From positions 744,001-808,000 of the forward strand of contig SRSI01000073.1 of the NCBI GenBank assembly GCA_005656395.1: a stretch of 64,000 nt of DNA, written 5' to 3'. Every line of letters starts with the position of its first letter. Within the stretch, counting starts at the first letter, position 1. Made by a program: the position numbers and the translations under genes. Positions 10,943-24,047 of this stretch are shown piece after piece. The notes below the pieces were generated by a model, which saw nothing but the letters and a program-made list of their open reading frames with translations, had not been told where the DNA came from and did no database searches. This DNA is from Strongyloides papillosus. Lineage: Eukaryota > Nematoda > Chromadorea > Rhabditida > Strongyloididae.

Positions 10943-13900
10943 TTAGTCATCAGAATTTACATTGTTCGTGTCTGTTGAAACCTCTCCAACTTTTCCAAGT
11001 AACCAAAATGTTTCCATAACACCTTTGCCTTTTATGAGTACTTCACCACGGGGTTCTGTAACGAAGCCCCCAATTTTCTCTGTTAACAACTTATGGGCAT
11101 CACCAGACATATGAATTTGATTTGGCTTCCCATTACTTTCCATTCTACTGGCTGTATTTACAGTATCCCCAAATAGACAATATCTAGGCATAGTCAAACC
11201 AACTACACCAGCAACACAGGATCCTGAATGCATACCAACTCTAATTTTAATAACTTCATTAGGTAAATGATCAATTCTGAAATCGGGAATCTTTTTAAGT
11301 AATTCCAAACTTAATAAAGCAATCTCTTTGACATGTCTATAACCATTTCTTTCTGGTAATCCTGAAACACATAAATAACCATCTCCAATAGTTTCGACTT
11401 TATAAACATCATGAGCATTTATAACAGAATCAAAAATTGTATAAAGTCCATTCATTAAATTGACAACCTGAAGTGCAGAACATTTACTTGCTAAAACTGT
11501 AAATGAAACTACGTCAGAGAAGAAAATAGTTACTGAATCAAAATGTTCTGGCGCTATAGGCTGTCCAGATTTCAACTTTTCAACAACAGCCTTCGGTAAC
11601 ATTCTCGATAACAATATATCGGCCTTCTTCTTTTCCTCAACCAACTCTTTGGTTCTTGCTTGAATGTCTTCCTCTAGAGAAGCAGCATATTTTTCAAGTA
11701 TGTTATAAACATGATCCATAAGATTAGAACTTTTACCTGGATTCATTTGTCTAACTAACTTTTTTGCTACCTCAATTTTAGGTCTTACTGATGGATCATC
11801 ATCCCACATATCTTTTATTAAATGTATCTAAAAAATAAATTACTATGTAAAATATATTTTTTTACCATTGCTGGAGGTATATCATCAACAGCTGGTATAA
11901 GTTTCGGTCTAAATGGGGCGGTTTTCCTGTTCTTGAGAATGTATATAACTTCATCAGCACCACCAGCTAACTCTTCATTCTCAAAAGAGATCCCTTTATT
12001 CACTAAATCAGCTAGTATGATACCTAATGAATAGATGTCAGATTCTTTGTTTGGGGATTGGATTTCGTATCTTAGAATTTCTGGAGCAGTCCATAATTGA
12101 TCCTCTGGTTTTTGTTTTTCAAAAGCTCTTAAAAAAGGTATGCCATAATCAGAAAGTTTAACTTGCCATCTTTCATTGATTAAACAATTTCTTGAAGACA
12201 TATTTCCATGAACTTCTATCGGTGAATAATGTATGAAATTCAATCCTTCAACGGTATCCTTTATTAAAGAGTAAATAAAGAATCCATCAATGTTTATGTT
12301 CAGATGGTCGGTTGTCAATATGTCGACAAGACTTCCTCTTGAACAATATCTCCATAGAGACATTAATGTGGGGCCATTTAATGTGAATCCAATTAGTTTG
12401 TTAACGTTATCATGATCCATCATTCTCATGGATCTTAAATGTGCCATATCTTTTCTGGTTAATGTATATTGATAATCATGAATCCTTCCCATAACGTAAT
12501 CATTCATATAGGCAAATAATCTATATTTACCTTCGGGATCATGTTTTATTGATAACTTTGTTGATGATTGACTTGCAGACAATAATGATTTTTTTGATTG
12601 TACCGTTGACTCTGCCTTTACATAGTCTTCATATTTAATTAGCAAATTATAATTTATCTTCCATAAATCATTTTGCTTCTCTTCCTCTCTCTTTTTTTGT
12701 ATATAGAAGTAAAGAAATAGAAGAACTATTAAAATGACTATGACAATACATCCTAGAATGATAACACCGAAAACTAAGGGATTCTTCTGAATAAAATCAT
12801 AGGGACATTTTGTATTGGTATAACCACATCTAGGTTCATTTAACGGTTGTATACCATCTCTCAAAGCCCATATTGTTGTTTTTGGGTCTGTGTACAATAA
12901 TTCTACAGATAACTTTTCACTTCCTACAGTTGCTTCAATCCACCTTGTCACATTCAATCCATTATTCATATATGTTCCTAAAGTTACAAATGCATCTCTG
13001 ATATATAGATTATTAATAGAAAATTCTCCAGTAATACCTTCAAAAGTACCTACAGCATAGTTGGTGATTAATGCTCCATCTTTAATTAAATCTCTAAATG
13101 TTTTATTTCCTTTATTTTCAGCTATAGCCTGTGCTAAACATGAAAAATAGACATAAGTTGTATCATAAAGGTATGGAGCATAGACACTGGATATATTGTA
13201 CTTTTCACATTCTGTTGTACAATTAAATGGAGGTTCAGCCATCAATTGTGGCATTGTTGTTCGCAACTTATTATAATTTTGGAGCATACCACCCTCCATA
13301 GAATATTGAAAATTAAACATATAATTATACATTGAATAAGAATCATTATCTCTTCCGTCTGGTGGGACGGCGTAATCTTTCAAAAGGATTTTACCCTCCT
13401 CATTAATATTGTTATCCATATCAGGATCAACATTAATGTAAACGTATTCATTGTTATTCATCCCACTATCAAAAAAAGCCAGCATCAAACTTCGAGTTTT
13501 AGCTTGTTCATCAAGACACATGACAACTGTTCTTGAAACTTTACTTATTGCATTGGCAATACTCTGCAAGTTGGCACTTGTGAAATTCAAAATAAGTCTC
13601 TTGTAAACAATGGTTGTCAAAGGATATTCATTTAAAATTATGCTATCAAATTCACCAGCAAATTTTGAACACATCCCTAAGAATTCTGTTGATTGCATGT
13701 AAACAAGTGATAAATCATACAACTGAAGTTTTACCAACATTTCAATTAAACCACGGGCACCATAATTATAGGTTGACATAACTGTAGTTACTGTTGGGTA
13801 CAATGTAATGTCAGCAAATGAGTTGAAAACACTACTTAAACCATAAAGGAATACTGGAAAGTTATAGTACGCTGCTATACTTCCAATTATTGGAGCTGTC

Positions 13901-14339
13901 TCAGCACAAGCAGGTCCAATCATAACATCTATACTTTCATTTCCTGAACTAACCATTTCAAAAAATTTTCCAGCAGCTGATGATATTACACAATCATTGT
14001 ATTCCCAATAATACCTAAAAATTATATATATTTCCTATTGCTAAAAAATTAAGAAGTATATTCTTACGAAACATTAATACTATTTAAAACGGAATAGTTT
14101 TTCTTGGCATCTCTGAAAGCCTCTAAAACGGCACCGGCTGAATTTTGGTAACCTTGCCAGCGAATTCCATTAGTCCTATTTATTGAAAAAAGCATCCCAA
14201 TTTTTAGATGATTCATTGGTACAGTTTGAGTGGTAACATCCACATTAATTGAATTATTCTGACAGAAACTATAAGAAATAGAAAGAAACAATAATATACA
14301 TTTAAGAAACATTTTTTTATCCTTTTGAAAAAATGACAT
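10943..14339 (-). CDS. Receptor-type guanylyl cyclase rGC2 (GCY family)
   Basis: Same architecture as its neighbours but only three exons: 14339-14068, 14014-11866, 11827-10943 (3306 nt, 1101 aa). One 2.1-kb exon encodes almost the whole ectodomain, the transmembrane helix and the kinase-homology domain, replacing three to four exons of the other classes. The kinase-homology domain has HGNMSSRNCLIN and SDYG, typical of a pseudokinase. The cyclase has FFSDVVSF, VETIGDGYLC and RYCLFGDTVNTASRMES. Its closest relative is rGC3; their cyclase exons are nearly identical. The annotated start gives nine extra residues before MFLKCILLFL (Met at 14312), which looks like the better signal peptide. Confidence 0.92.
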
Positions 14340-14886
14340 TTAAATATTTTTTTGAAAATCTTATATATTTTGTTTTTATTAAAAAGTTCTACATATTTTT
14401 TATATAGAAAACTTATAGTATAAAAAAATAAGAAAATTGTGGTATGATAATATTGTTTATTTTAAGTCAGTTTTAAGAATAATTATTAGTTTTTTAGATG
14501 AGAAAGAATGTTTACAACTGTTATTGTAAAAAATTTTATTAAATCCTTTGAAAATAAAAGCCTTTTTTGTTTTAAAAAAATTTGAAATGATAATCTTTAA
14601 TAAAAAATTACGGATTACTTATAAAATGTAACAAATCAGAATCATAATATTGTTTCGAAATTTTAAAGACGTTAAATAAAATTTGACAAAAAAAACCATA
14701 CCTTCTAAAATCGAAAAACTTTATTTGAGCTAGAACTTTATTTTACTTCTCTATCAACTTCCATGTAGCCATTTATATGGGCACCCATATTTTTATTATT
14801 ATCATATGTTATGAATTCTTATAATAGTTGAGTCAGAAAATTGATTTTTTTTAATGAAATAATATTATCGGAATATTTACAAAACT
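14340..14886. other. spacer between rGC2 and rGC3
   Basis: 5' flank of rGC2 and 3' flank of rGC3. No gene seen. It contains a 7-bp inverted repeat with a 2-nt loop (ATATGGG CA CCCATAT, 14775-14790). Parts near 14370-14460 resemble the 5' flank of rGC3. Confidence 0.5.
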
Positions 14887-17800
14887 TTAGGTAGATTCAT
14901 TTTTATATCTTTCATACATACCATCTTTTGAATCTTTCAAAGCTTTACCAACTTTTAAATTTCTTGTAACTTCACTATTTTTTGAATCTCTCGTAACATC
15001 ACCATCTTTTCCAAGTAACCAAAATGTTTCCATAACACCTTTTCCTTTTATAAGTACTTCACCACGTGGTTCTGTAACGAAACCTCCAATTTTTTCTGTT
15101 AGCAGCTTATGAGCGTCACCAGACATATGAATATGATTTGGCTTCCCATTACTTTCCATTCTACTGGCTGTGTTTACAGTATCTCCAAATAGACAATATC
15201 TAGGCATAGTCAAACCAACTACACCAGCAACACAGGATCCTGAATGCATACCAACTCTAATTTTAATAACTTCATTAGGTAAATGATCAATTCTGAAGTC
15301 GGGAATCTTTTTAATTAATTCTAAACTTAACAAAGCAATCTCTTTGACATGTCTATAACCATTTCGTTCTGGTAATCCTGAAACACATAAATAGCCATCA
15401 CCAATAGTTTCGACTTTATAAACATCATGGGCATTGATAACGGAATCAAAAATTGTATAAAGTCCATTCATTAAACTGACAACTTGAAGTGCCGAACACT
15501 TACTTGCTAAAACTGTAAATGAAACTACGTCAGAGAAGAAAATTGTTACTGAATCAAAATGTTCTGGAGCTACAGGCTGTCCTGATTTCAATTTTTCTGC
15601 TACAGCTTTTGGTAACATTCTCGATAACAAAATATCGGCCTTTTTCTTTTCCTCAACCAACTCTTTGGTTCTATTTTGGATGTCCTCCTCAAGAGATGTA
15701 GCATAGTTCTCAAGCATATTATAAACATGATCCATAAGATTAGAACTTTTACCTGGATTCATTTGTTTGATTAATTTTCTTGCAACTTCTACTTTTGGTC
15801 TTGAAGATGGATCTTCAGACCACATGTCTTTTACTAAGTGTAACTAAAAGAAATAAAAAAATGAATTTAAGATTTTAATTTTACCATTGCAGGAGGTATA
15901 TCTTCAACAGCCGGATTAAGGTTAGGTCTATATGGTAATGTTTTTCTGTTTTTTAAAATGTAAATTACTTCATCAGCACCACCAGTTAAATTCTCATTTT
16001 CAAAAGACATCCCTTTATTAATCAAATCAGCTATTACAATAGCCAATGAATATATATCGGATTCTTTATTTGGATGTGAGATATCGCATCTTAAAATTTC
16101 TGGAGCAGTCCATAGTAAATGTTCAGGTTTTTGTTCCTCAAAAGTTCTTAAAAATGGTATGCCATAATCGGAAAGTTTAACTTGCCATCTTTCATTGATT
16201 AAACAATTTCTTGAAGACATATTTCCATGAACTTCTATCGATGAACGGTGTATGAAGTTTAATCCTTCAACGGTATCTTTTATTAAAGAGTAAACAAAGA
16301 ATCCATCAATGTTTATATTTATACTTTCATTTGTTAATATTTCAGCTAAACTACCTCTATTACAATATTTCCATATAGACATTAATGTAGGACCATTTAA
16401 TGAGAACCCAACTAGTTTGTTAACGTTATCATGATCCATCATCCTCATGGATCTTAAATGTGCCATATCTTTTCTTGTTAATATATATTGGTAATCATGT
16501 ATCCTTGCCATAACATATTCATTCATGTAAACAAATAATCTATGCCTACCTTCAAGATTATGCTTTGATAATAATTTTGCTGATGATTGACCTGCAGAAA
16601 CTAACGATTTTTTTGATTGTATCATTGACATTGACTTTTCATGGTCCTCATATTTAATTAGTAAATTATAATTTATCTTCCATAAATCATTTTGCTTCTC
16701 CTCCTCCCTCTTTTTTTGTATATAAAAGTAAAGACATAAAAGGATTACTATGATAAGTATAATAACACAAACTAAAATGATAAGACCAAAAAGAATGGGA
16801 TTTTTCTTAATAAAATCATATGGGCAATTAGTATTTGTATATCCACATTTAGGCTCATTAAGAGGCTGTTCACCTCTTCTTGATTCCCATATTGTTGTTT
16901 TTGGATCTGTATACAAATATTTTACGGAATAATTTTTATTATTAGCAAATGCTTCGACCCAATTAGAAACATTTGCTCCATCATTCATATATGTTCCTAG
17001 TGTTACAATAGCACTTCTAATAAATAAACTATCTATGGAAAATTCCCCTGTTATTCCTTGATAAGTACCTACGGAATATTGTGTAATTAATGATCCATTT
17101 CTAGCCAACTCCTTAAAAGGGACATTATCTTTATTATCAGCCATCGCTTTTGCTAAACATGCATAATAAACGTAAGTAGCATCATAAAGGTATGGAGCAT
17201 AAACACTTGAAACATTATAAATTCCACATTCTGTTGTACAATTAAATGGTGCTTCACCCATTAATTGTGGCATTAATATTCGTAAATCATTATACTTACT
17301 TGACATACCACCTTGGATGGAATATTGAAAATGAAGCATGTATTTATACATTGAATATGAATCATTATCTCTTCCATCTGGTGGATTACTGTAATCTTTT
17401 AGAAGCAACATATTTTCATGATTAACATAATAATCCATATCAACGTCAGCGTTAATGTAGACATATTCATTGCTATTCATTCCATTATCAAAAAACGCTA
17501 ACATTAAACTTCGTAACTTATCTTGTTCTTCAAGGCAAATAACAACAATTCTCGAAACTCGATTCACTAAATCAGCAATAAAATCTAAATTAGAACTTGT
17601 AAAATTGGAAATAGCTCTTTTGTAAACAATATTCGCATTAGCATAGGTTTTAGATATTAAGTTGTCGAATTCAGTACCAAATTTTTCACACATATACAGA
17701 TATTTTTCAGATTGCATATAAAGTAATGATATATCTGTCCATTTATATTTAATAATCATTTCAGCTAACCCACGAGCACCATAATTATAAGTTGACATAA

Positions 17801-18315
17801 CTGTAGTTACAGTTGGGTACAACGTAGTATCATTAAATGAATTGAAGACACTACCTAAACCATAAAGGAACACTGGAAAGTTATAGTATGCTGCTATACT
17901 TCCAGTTATTGGAGCTGTCTCAGTACAAGGCGGTCCAATCATAACATCGATACTATAATTTTCTGAAGTAATCATTTCAAAAAAATATCCAGCTGTTGAA
18001 GAAACGACACATTCATTATAAACCCAATAATATCTAAATGAATATATATTTTCTTATGCTAAAAAATAATTAAGAATATTCTTACTCAATAGTAACATTA
18101 TTTAAAATGGAATAGTTTTTCTTGGCATCTCTGAATGCCTCCAAAACAGCACCAGCTGAATTCTGGTATCCTTGCCAATAAATTTGAGTTGAACTATTAC
18201 GAGGAAAAAACATTCCAACATTCAATTTATTCATTGTTGTGCTTTGACTTGTTACATTATTTTGGCAATTAAAGTATGAAATACAAAAAAATAAGAATAA
18301 AAAATTAAAAAACAT
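14887..18315 (-). CDS. Receptor-type guanylyl cyclase rGC3 (GCY family)
   Basis: Three exons as in rGC2: 18315-18086, 18033-15885, 15843-14887 (3336 nt, 1111 aa). Signal peptide MFFNFLFLFFCISYFNC, ectodomain with IGPPC, transmembrane helix, HGN-type kinase-homology domain, coiled-coil linker and an intact cyclase catalytic set (FFSDVVSF, VETIGDGYLC, RYCLFGDT). The C-terminus is longer than in rGC2: after LLGKDGD comes a short imperfect repeat (TRDSKNSEVTRNLKV) and a basic tail ending YERYKNEST. Exon 1 and its 5' flank are the parent type of three decayed fragments found farther right at 25.4, 30.6 and 36.3 kb. Confidence 0.92.
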
Positions 18316-18541
18316 TTTTTATGCTAATTCAAAATGATAAATGGTGTATAAATAAGAATTTTTTGTTTTTATTAAAAATTACATTTTATTTTTTACTAAG
18401 AAAACTTATAACATACAAAATATATTGAGAAATGATGATGTTATTGTCTAAACTTTAAAAGTGTTCCTATTATTTTAGACAGCAGACAATTTTTTGCCAT
18501 TATAGAAGAAAATTATGCAAATTATTTTTTTAAAATGTTTA

Positions 18542-21500
18542 CTAACTAGAAGATTCTTTTTTAAAATCAGCATACATACCATTATTGGGATCTGCTGGGT
18601 CTTCACCAACTTTCCCAACTAACCAAAATGTCTCCATGACACCCTTTCCTTTTATAATTACCTCACCCCGAGGTTCTGTTACGAAACCACCAATTTTTTC
18701 GGTTAAGAGTTTATGAGCATCACCAGACATATGAATATGATTTGGCTTTCCATTACTCTCCATTCTACTGGCAGTATTTACAGTATCCCCAAATAGACAA
18801 TATCTAGGCATTGTCAAACCAACGACTCCAGCAACACAGGATCCTGTATGCATACCAACTCTAATTTTGATTTTTTCTTTAGGTAAATGTGGTATAGTAA
18901 AAGTTTCTAAACTTTTTATTAAATTAATACTTAATAAAGCAATTTCTTTAACGTGTAATACACCATTTCTATGTGGTAATCCTGAAACACATAAATAACC
19001 ATCACCAATAGTTTCAACTTTATAGACATCATGTTCATTGATAATTGAATCGAATGTTGTATATAAGTTGTTTAGCAAACTAACAACTTGCATTGGTGTG
19101 CACCTTGCAGCAAGTGTTGTAAATGACACGACATCGGAGAAAAATATTGTTACTTGATCAAAGTGTTCTGGAGGAATAGATTGTCCAAGTTTTAATTTTT
19201 CGGCAACTTGTTTTGGTAACATTCTCGACAATAATATATCGGCTTTCTTTTTTTCTTCTATTAACTCTTTAGTCCTTTCCTGAATTTCTTCTTCAAGATT
19301 AGCAGCATATTTTTCTAATATTCCATATACATGATCCATAAGATTATTACTTCTACCTGGATTCATTTCTTTCACCAATTTTTTTATTGTTTCTGATTTA
19401 GGTCTCTCACTTGGTTCCTCACTCCACATATCTTTAATAAGATGAAGCTGTAAAATATGCATGTTAGAAAGTATGATTTTTATATAAACTTACAAGTGCT
19501 GGTGAGATATCTTCAACAGCAGGTTTCAAGACAGGTCTTAATGGTATTTCTCTTTTTTTCTTTAACATATAAACAATCTCATCTGCACCTCCTCTGATAT
19601 CAGAATTTTCAAATGCAATATTTTTATTTACCACGTCTGCTAAAACAATTCCAAGAGAGTAAATGTCACTTGATTTTGTTGGTGTCAAAATTTCTACTCT
19701 CAAGATTTCTGGCGCTGTCCATATTTGATCATTAACTGTATGTTTCTCATAACATCTTATAAAAGGTAATCCAAAATCTGATAATTTTACTTGCCATCTC
19801 TCATCAACAAGACAATTCTTTGATGATAAATTTCCATGAATCCCAATTGGTGAGTTATGCAAGGCATTTAAACCTTCAACTGTATCTTTTACCAATGAAT
19901 AGACAAAAAACCCATCTATAGTAATATTCAAGTTTTCATTCGTTAGAATATCAACAAAACTTAATCTACTACAGTATCTCCAAAATGACATAATTGTCGG
20001 AGCATCGAGACAGAAGCCAATAAATTTATTAATATTTTCATTGTCCAACAATCTTAGTTGTCTTAAATGTAACATATCTTTCTTTTTTAAAGTATACTGT
20101 ACCTCATGAATTCTTCCCATAATTGGTTCTGTATGAATGACATAAAGTTGATGTTTACCCTCGGCTTTATCTTTGAATGATTGTTTAGTTGATGTTTGAC
20201 TTGTCGAAAGTAGCGATCTTTTTGATTGTAATTGGACAATACTATCTTTGTAGTCGGAGTATTTCACCACACTTCCAAAATATATTCTCCATAACTCATT
20301 TTGTTTTTCCTCCTCCTTCCTTTTCATAATATAGAGATATATCATAAGAACGAGAACTACTACTAAAATTATGATACAACCCACGATTATGAAAGCAAAT
20401 CCAACAGGTGACTTTTCAATAAATGATGGTTGACAAAATTCATCATGATAACCACATTTTGGTACATTTAAGGGTGTAACTCCTCCTCTTACGGCAAAAA
20501 TCGTCGTTGCTGGATCTGTATACGAAATATTGAATTCCTAAAAAAATGTAAAGAGCCTTTAATAGAGTTTGTAAAAACTTACAGCATCATCACCAACAAT
20601 CAGCATATATATCCATATTGAGATGTTTAAGCCATTGTTAAAATAAGTACTAAATGTTAATCTAGTGTTGCAAGTCAAATTCTTAGAAACTTGAACTTGC
20701 CCTGTCATACCATTAAATTCACCAATTGAATATGATGTTACCAAAGTTCCGTTATCAGCAATCGCAGTAGCGTTCGGATTGGTACCATTGTTATTTAAAG
20801 CTAAACCTAGTGATAAAAAATAAAGGTAGGCTGAGTCAAAAAGATAAGGAGCATAAGCACTTGAAACATTGTATTTATCACATTCTGTTGTACAATTAAA
20901 CGGTGATTCTCTCATTAATTTAGGCATGGTTATTCTAAAATTATTGTATTCAGAAGATATTCCACCTGTAACAGAAAAATCTAAATGAAACATATATTTA
21001 TACATGCTTATTGCTTCTTCATCTCTTCCATCTGGTGGTGATTTATAGTCTATCATAGCATTTTTATTCTCCTCATTTACATAAATATCCATATCAACAT
21101 CACAGTTAATGTAAACATAATCAGAGGTATTCATACCGTTATCATATGCAGCTAATATAAATGATCTAAATTTATCCATATCACCCATACATATAACGAT
21201 AACTCTTGTTAACTTTTTAATATCATCTGTTACTTTTCTTAAACCATCAGGTGAAAAGTTTACCATATTTCTTTGGTACACAACTTTAATTTGTTCAAAT
21301 CCCTGTGTTATCTTTTGGTCAGCTTGCCCATAAAATATCCCACATCGATTTAATTTTAATGGTGTTTCGTATGTAACTATTGCTACATTTGTCCATTGAA
21401 ATTTTATTAACAATTTTGCTAAGCCGATAACAAAATCTGAAATATATTTAAAAAAAATATTTTTACTTTTTCTATAATCAATTACCAGAATATGATGGCA

Positions 21501-22001
21501 TTACTGATGTCACTACTTTGGATGTTGAAATTCCAGTTATCTCTCGTAAACCACTGGTACCAAAAAGATACAAAGGTATATTATAGTATTCAGCAATATT
21601 TGAGGCAACATTAGCCGTACTAGAACATGGTGGACCGAATAATACTTGAACCTTTTGTACATTAATTAAATTAAAAAGTTCTCCAGCCGCTTCTGAAGCA
21701 ACACATTCATTAATCGTCCATACGAATCTTAAAAAAAACAATAGGATCAATTAAAAAATAATAATGTATCATACTCAAAATTAACTCTTTCTAACATAGT
21801 ATTATTTTCTCTTGCTACTTCTAAAGCCCTTGTTACAGCAGCAGCGGAATTTGGATATCCTTGCCAATAAATTAAATCAGGATTAGTATTGGGAAGTATG
21901 GTCGCAATCTTAACAGTTCCTAGAGAGGTATTCAAATTTTGATTAATAGTTCCATAAAAGAATGTTAAAAAATGTATAAAAATATAAAATATCATTTTCA
22001 T
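18542..22001 (-). CDS. Receptor-type guanylyl cyclase rGC4 (GCY family)
   Basis: First member of the recently amplified subfamily rGC4-rGC7. Exons: 22001-21775, 21727-21486, 21436-20583, 20537-19494, 19447-18542; 3273 nt, 1090 aa. Signal peptide to about residue 20; ectodomain to about 485 with FGPPC and several N-x-S/T sites; transmembrane helix about 487-512; kinase-homology domain about 530-790 (HGNLSSKNCLVD, SDFG, WTAPEILR); coiled-coil linker about 820-870; cyclase about 880-1070 with FFSDVVSF, VETIGDGYLC and RYCLFGDTVNTASRMES. The cyclase exon is almost identical to that of rGC6, whereas the ectodomain markers (ETPLKLNRCG) pair it with rGC5. Confidence 0.92.
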
Positions 22002-22333
22002 GAGTTTTGTAAAAGTGTAATAAAATATAATATGTATTTTTTATTTTTATATATTGTTTTGAAGATGTAACAAATTTTAATTATAATAATATTTAAGTAT
22101 AAAAAGGTTGCCTAATATTAAATGTTTTCTTATAGATATTTTATAGGTGAATCCATTGAACGATGCTAAAATAAAATATAGTTTTTTTTAACATTATACT
22201 ACAATTATTCTATGAATTTTTTTGCTTTATGTTGAAAATTATTCCGCAAAGAATCCTTAGAGTGTATTTTGTATAATGTAATTGCCTAATAATGAAGACT
22301 TTGCAATTCTCTGAAAATAAGAATATAAATGAT
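22002..22333 (-). promoter_or_regulatory. 5' flank of rGC4 with blocks conserved in rGC5-rGC7
   Basis: Probable promoter region. Short blocks recur at matching distances upstream of rGC4, rGC5 (29300-29600), rGC6 (34940-35240) and rGC7 (42153-42465). On the plus strand they include GGTTGCCTAATATTA (22106-22120), GGTGAATCCATTGAA and AAAGAATCCTTAGAGT. Conservation may reflect recent duplication rather than selection, so promoter function is an inference. Confidence 0.4.
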
Positions 22334-23236
22334 GGGTCAAAAGTTAAATCTCAGTTTGTACAAAATTTTTAATAACTTTTTTTGATTTTACATAATTGTA
22401 TTACATCATATCCATTCGATACACTTAATTATTTCTTACAACATATCTTAAGATCCTTCTTAGATCTTAAGTTTATAGAAATTATAGTAATTGATGTAAA
22501 TACTTTTTTATATATTTTAATAAAAACATTAAGCATAACTTTTTTGTGGACGGTAATTTTTAATAATATTATAGTGATTTATCAGCCTAACTTCATTTTT
22601 ATGAATTATGTGAAGACACATACTTAAGAGTTAATTTTAAGTAATGTTATAAACGTTTACATAGCTAACATTTTTATGCAATTTATTAGCAAGAATAAGT
22701 TTAGAAATTAAAAATAAAATATCATCTTAATAATAAATGATAATAAGCATTTTTTTAAATAAAATTGTACAATTAACAAAAAAGCATAAATATTTGTCCT
22801 TAATTCTTTCGTAAAATATTTAAAAGTTGGAAAATTTACGTTAAATCATTTTTAATGTGAACAAAAACAAATAATTTTTATTCTTTTATAATTTTAGTTT
22901 ACCATCGACTTTTAATAATAACACTTTAAGTATTTTATAGAACAGAAATTGGGCTATAAAATGGTTATAATATTGTAAAAAAATGGTTTAAAATAAAAAA
23001 GGTACAATATTTTTTGAGCAAATGAATTTTTATTTTTCTTATAAAAAAGTAAAAAAAATAGCTCTTACGTGAATCACTATAAATTCCATTAGTATAAAGC
23101 TTCTTCTAACAATTTTTAAATGTGTTGTAGAAAACAAGTAAAGCAATCGAACAGATTTAATATTATAAAATTTTATGAAGTACAAAAAAAAAAGTTATTA
23201 AACAACTTGTATAAACTGTAATGAGATTTTCGGCCC
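22334..23236. mobile_element. MITE-like element A (non-autonomous DNA transposon)
   Basis: About 903 bp flanked by imperfect terminal inverted repeats of roughly 70 bp. The left end begins GGGTCAAAAGTTAAATCTCA and the right end, read on the minus strand, begins GGGCCGAAAATCTCATTACA; both continue with a shared TTTAATAACTTTTTTT block. The corresponding spacers right of rGC5 (near 29650) and rGC6 (near 35275) run through uninterrupted, giving natural empty sites. It contains no coding sequence and includes a 9-bp-stem hairpin at 22447-22471 (CTTAAGATC / GATCTTAAG). Confidence 0.75.
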
Positions 23237-24047
23237 ATATTGTATAAATTAGTTTGACACTTATTATCGACTATTTTAGTGAGAAACCCAAAAAAACCTT
23301 TTGTAAGTGATTTTTTAATTTATAAATAAAGAAATTGTCTTAGAATTTTATGTAATAATTTAAATAAGTATAGCTTTTTTACATGCCAACGTGTTTTTAT
23401 GATTTATACCCGTCTGAAAGCTTAACTTTTTATTCAAAAAAGTTTTTATGATGGATTGAAAAATATTAATTTATTAGGTGAAGTGACAAACAAAAGAAAT
23501 GCAGGTATCATATCTTTGATGCTTATTACTTTAATCTTTTAATCACTTATAAAAGACGAAATATCTATGGTAAAATCATTGTTTTTAAATATACATCATT
23601 ATTTTATTATATTGCTTTATCTTTCTTACGTCTTTTGTAATATTGTATTTTTAATTATAGTGACAAAAGCAGTATAATTTTTTTATGGTTATGATTTTTT
23701 ATATGAGCTCCACTTTTTTTTTCAAAAATTGTAAGATTTTTTATTTCTTAAAACAGAGTAATATTTCGAAGATTTAGTATGTCCATACTTTTTTAACGTA
23801 TTTGAAAGCTCAAATTCTTCTCTAAAACATGCTTTTTAGTTTATCGTTAGATGTCAATTTTAAATAATGTAAAAAAACGCCAAACATTATTCCCTTCTTT
23901 AGTGATAATGACTTTTTATTACTTCAAATAGATTTTATAGTAAACTAATACAAAATATGCAACTATCACAACTAATTAATAATGTTTTATACAATAAAAT
24001 ATTTGTTTTTCTATATTATCATAAATACGAGTTTTTTTAAACGCCTA
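23237..24047. repeat. array spacer segment, homologous to 29660-30240 and 35290-35880
   Basis: Non-coding spacer of the tandem unit. Recognisable shared stretches include the CATCTGAAAGCTT-type block (23410-23425 versus 29820 and 35450) and the AAAACAGAGTAA to GATAATGACTTTTTATTACT stretch (23750-23925 versus 29950-30120 and 35570-35745). No gene is visible. Confidence 0.65.
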
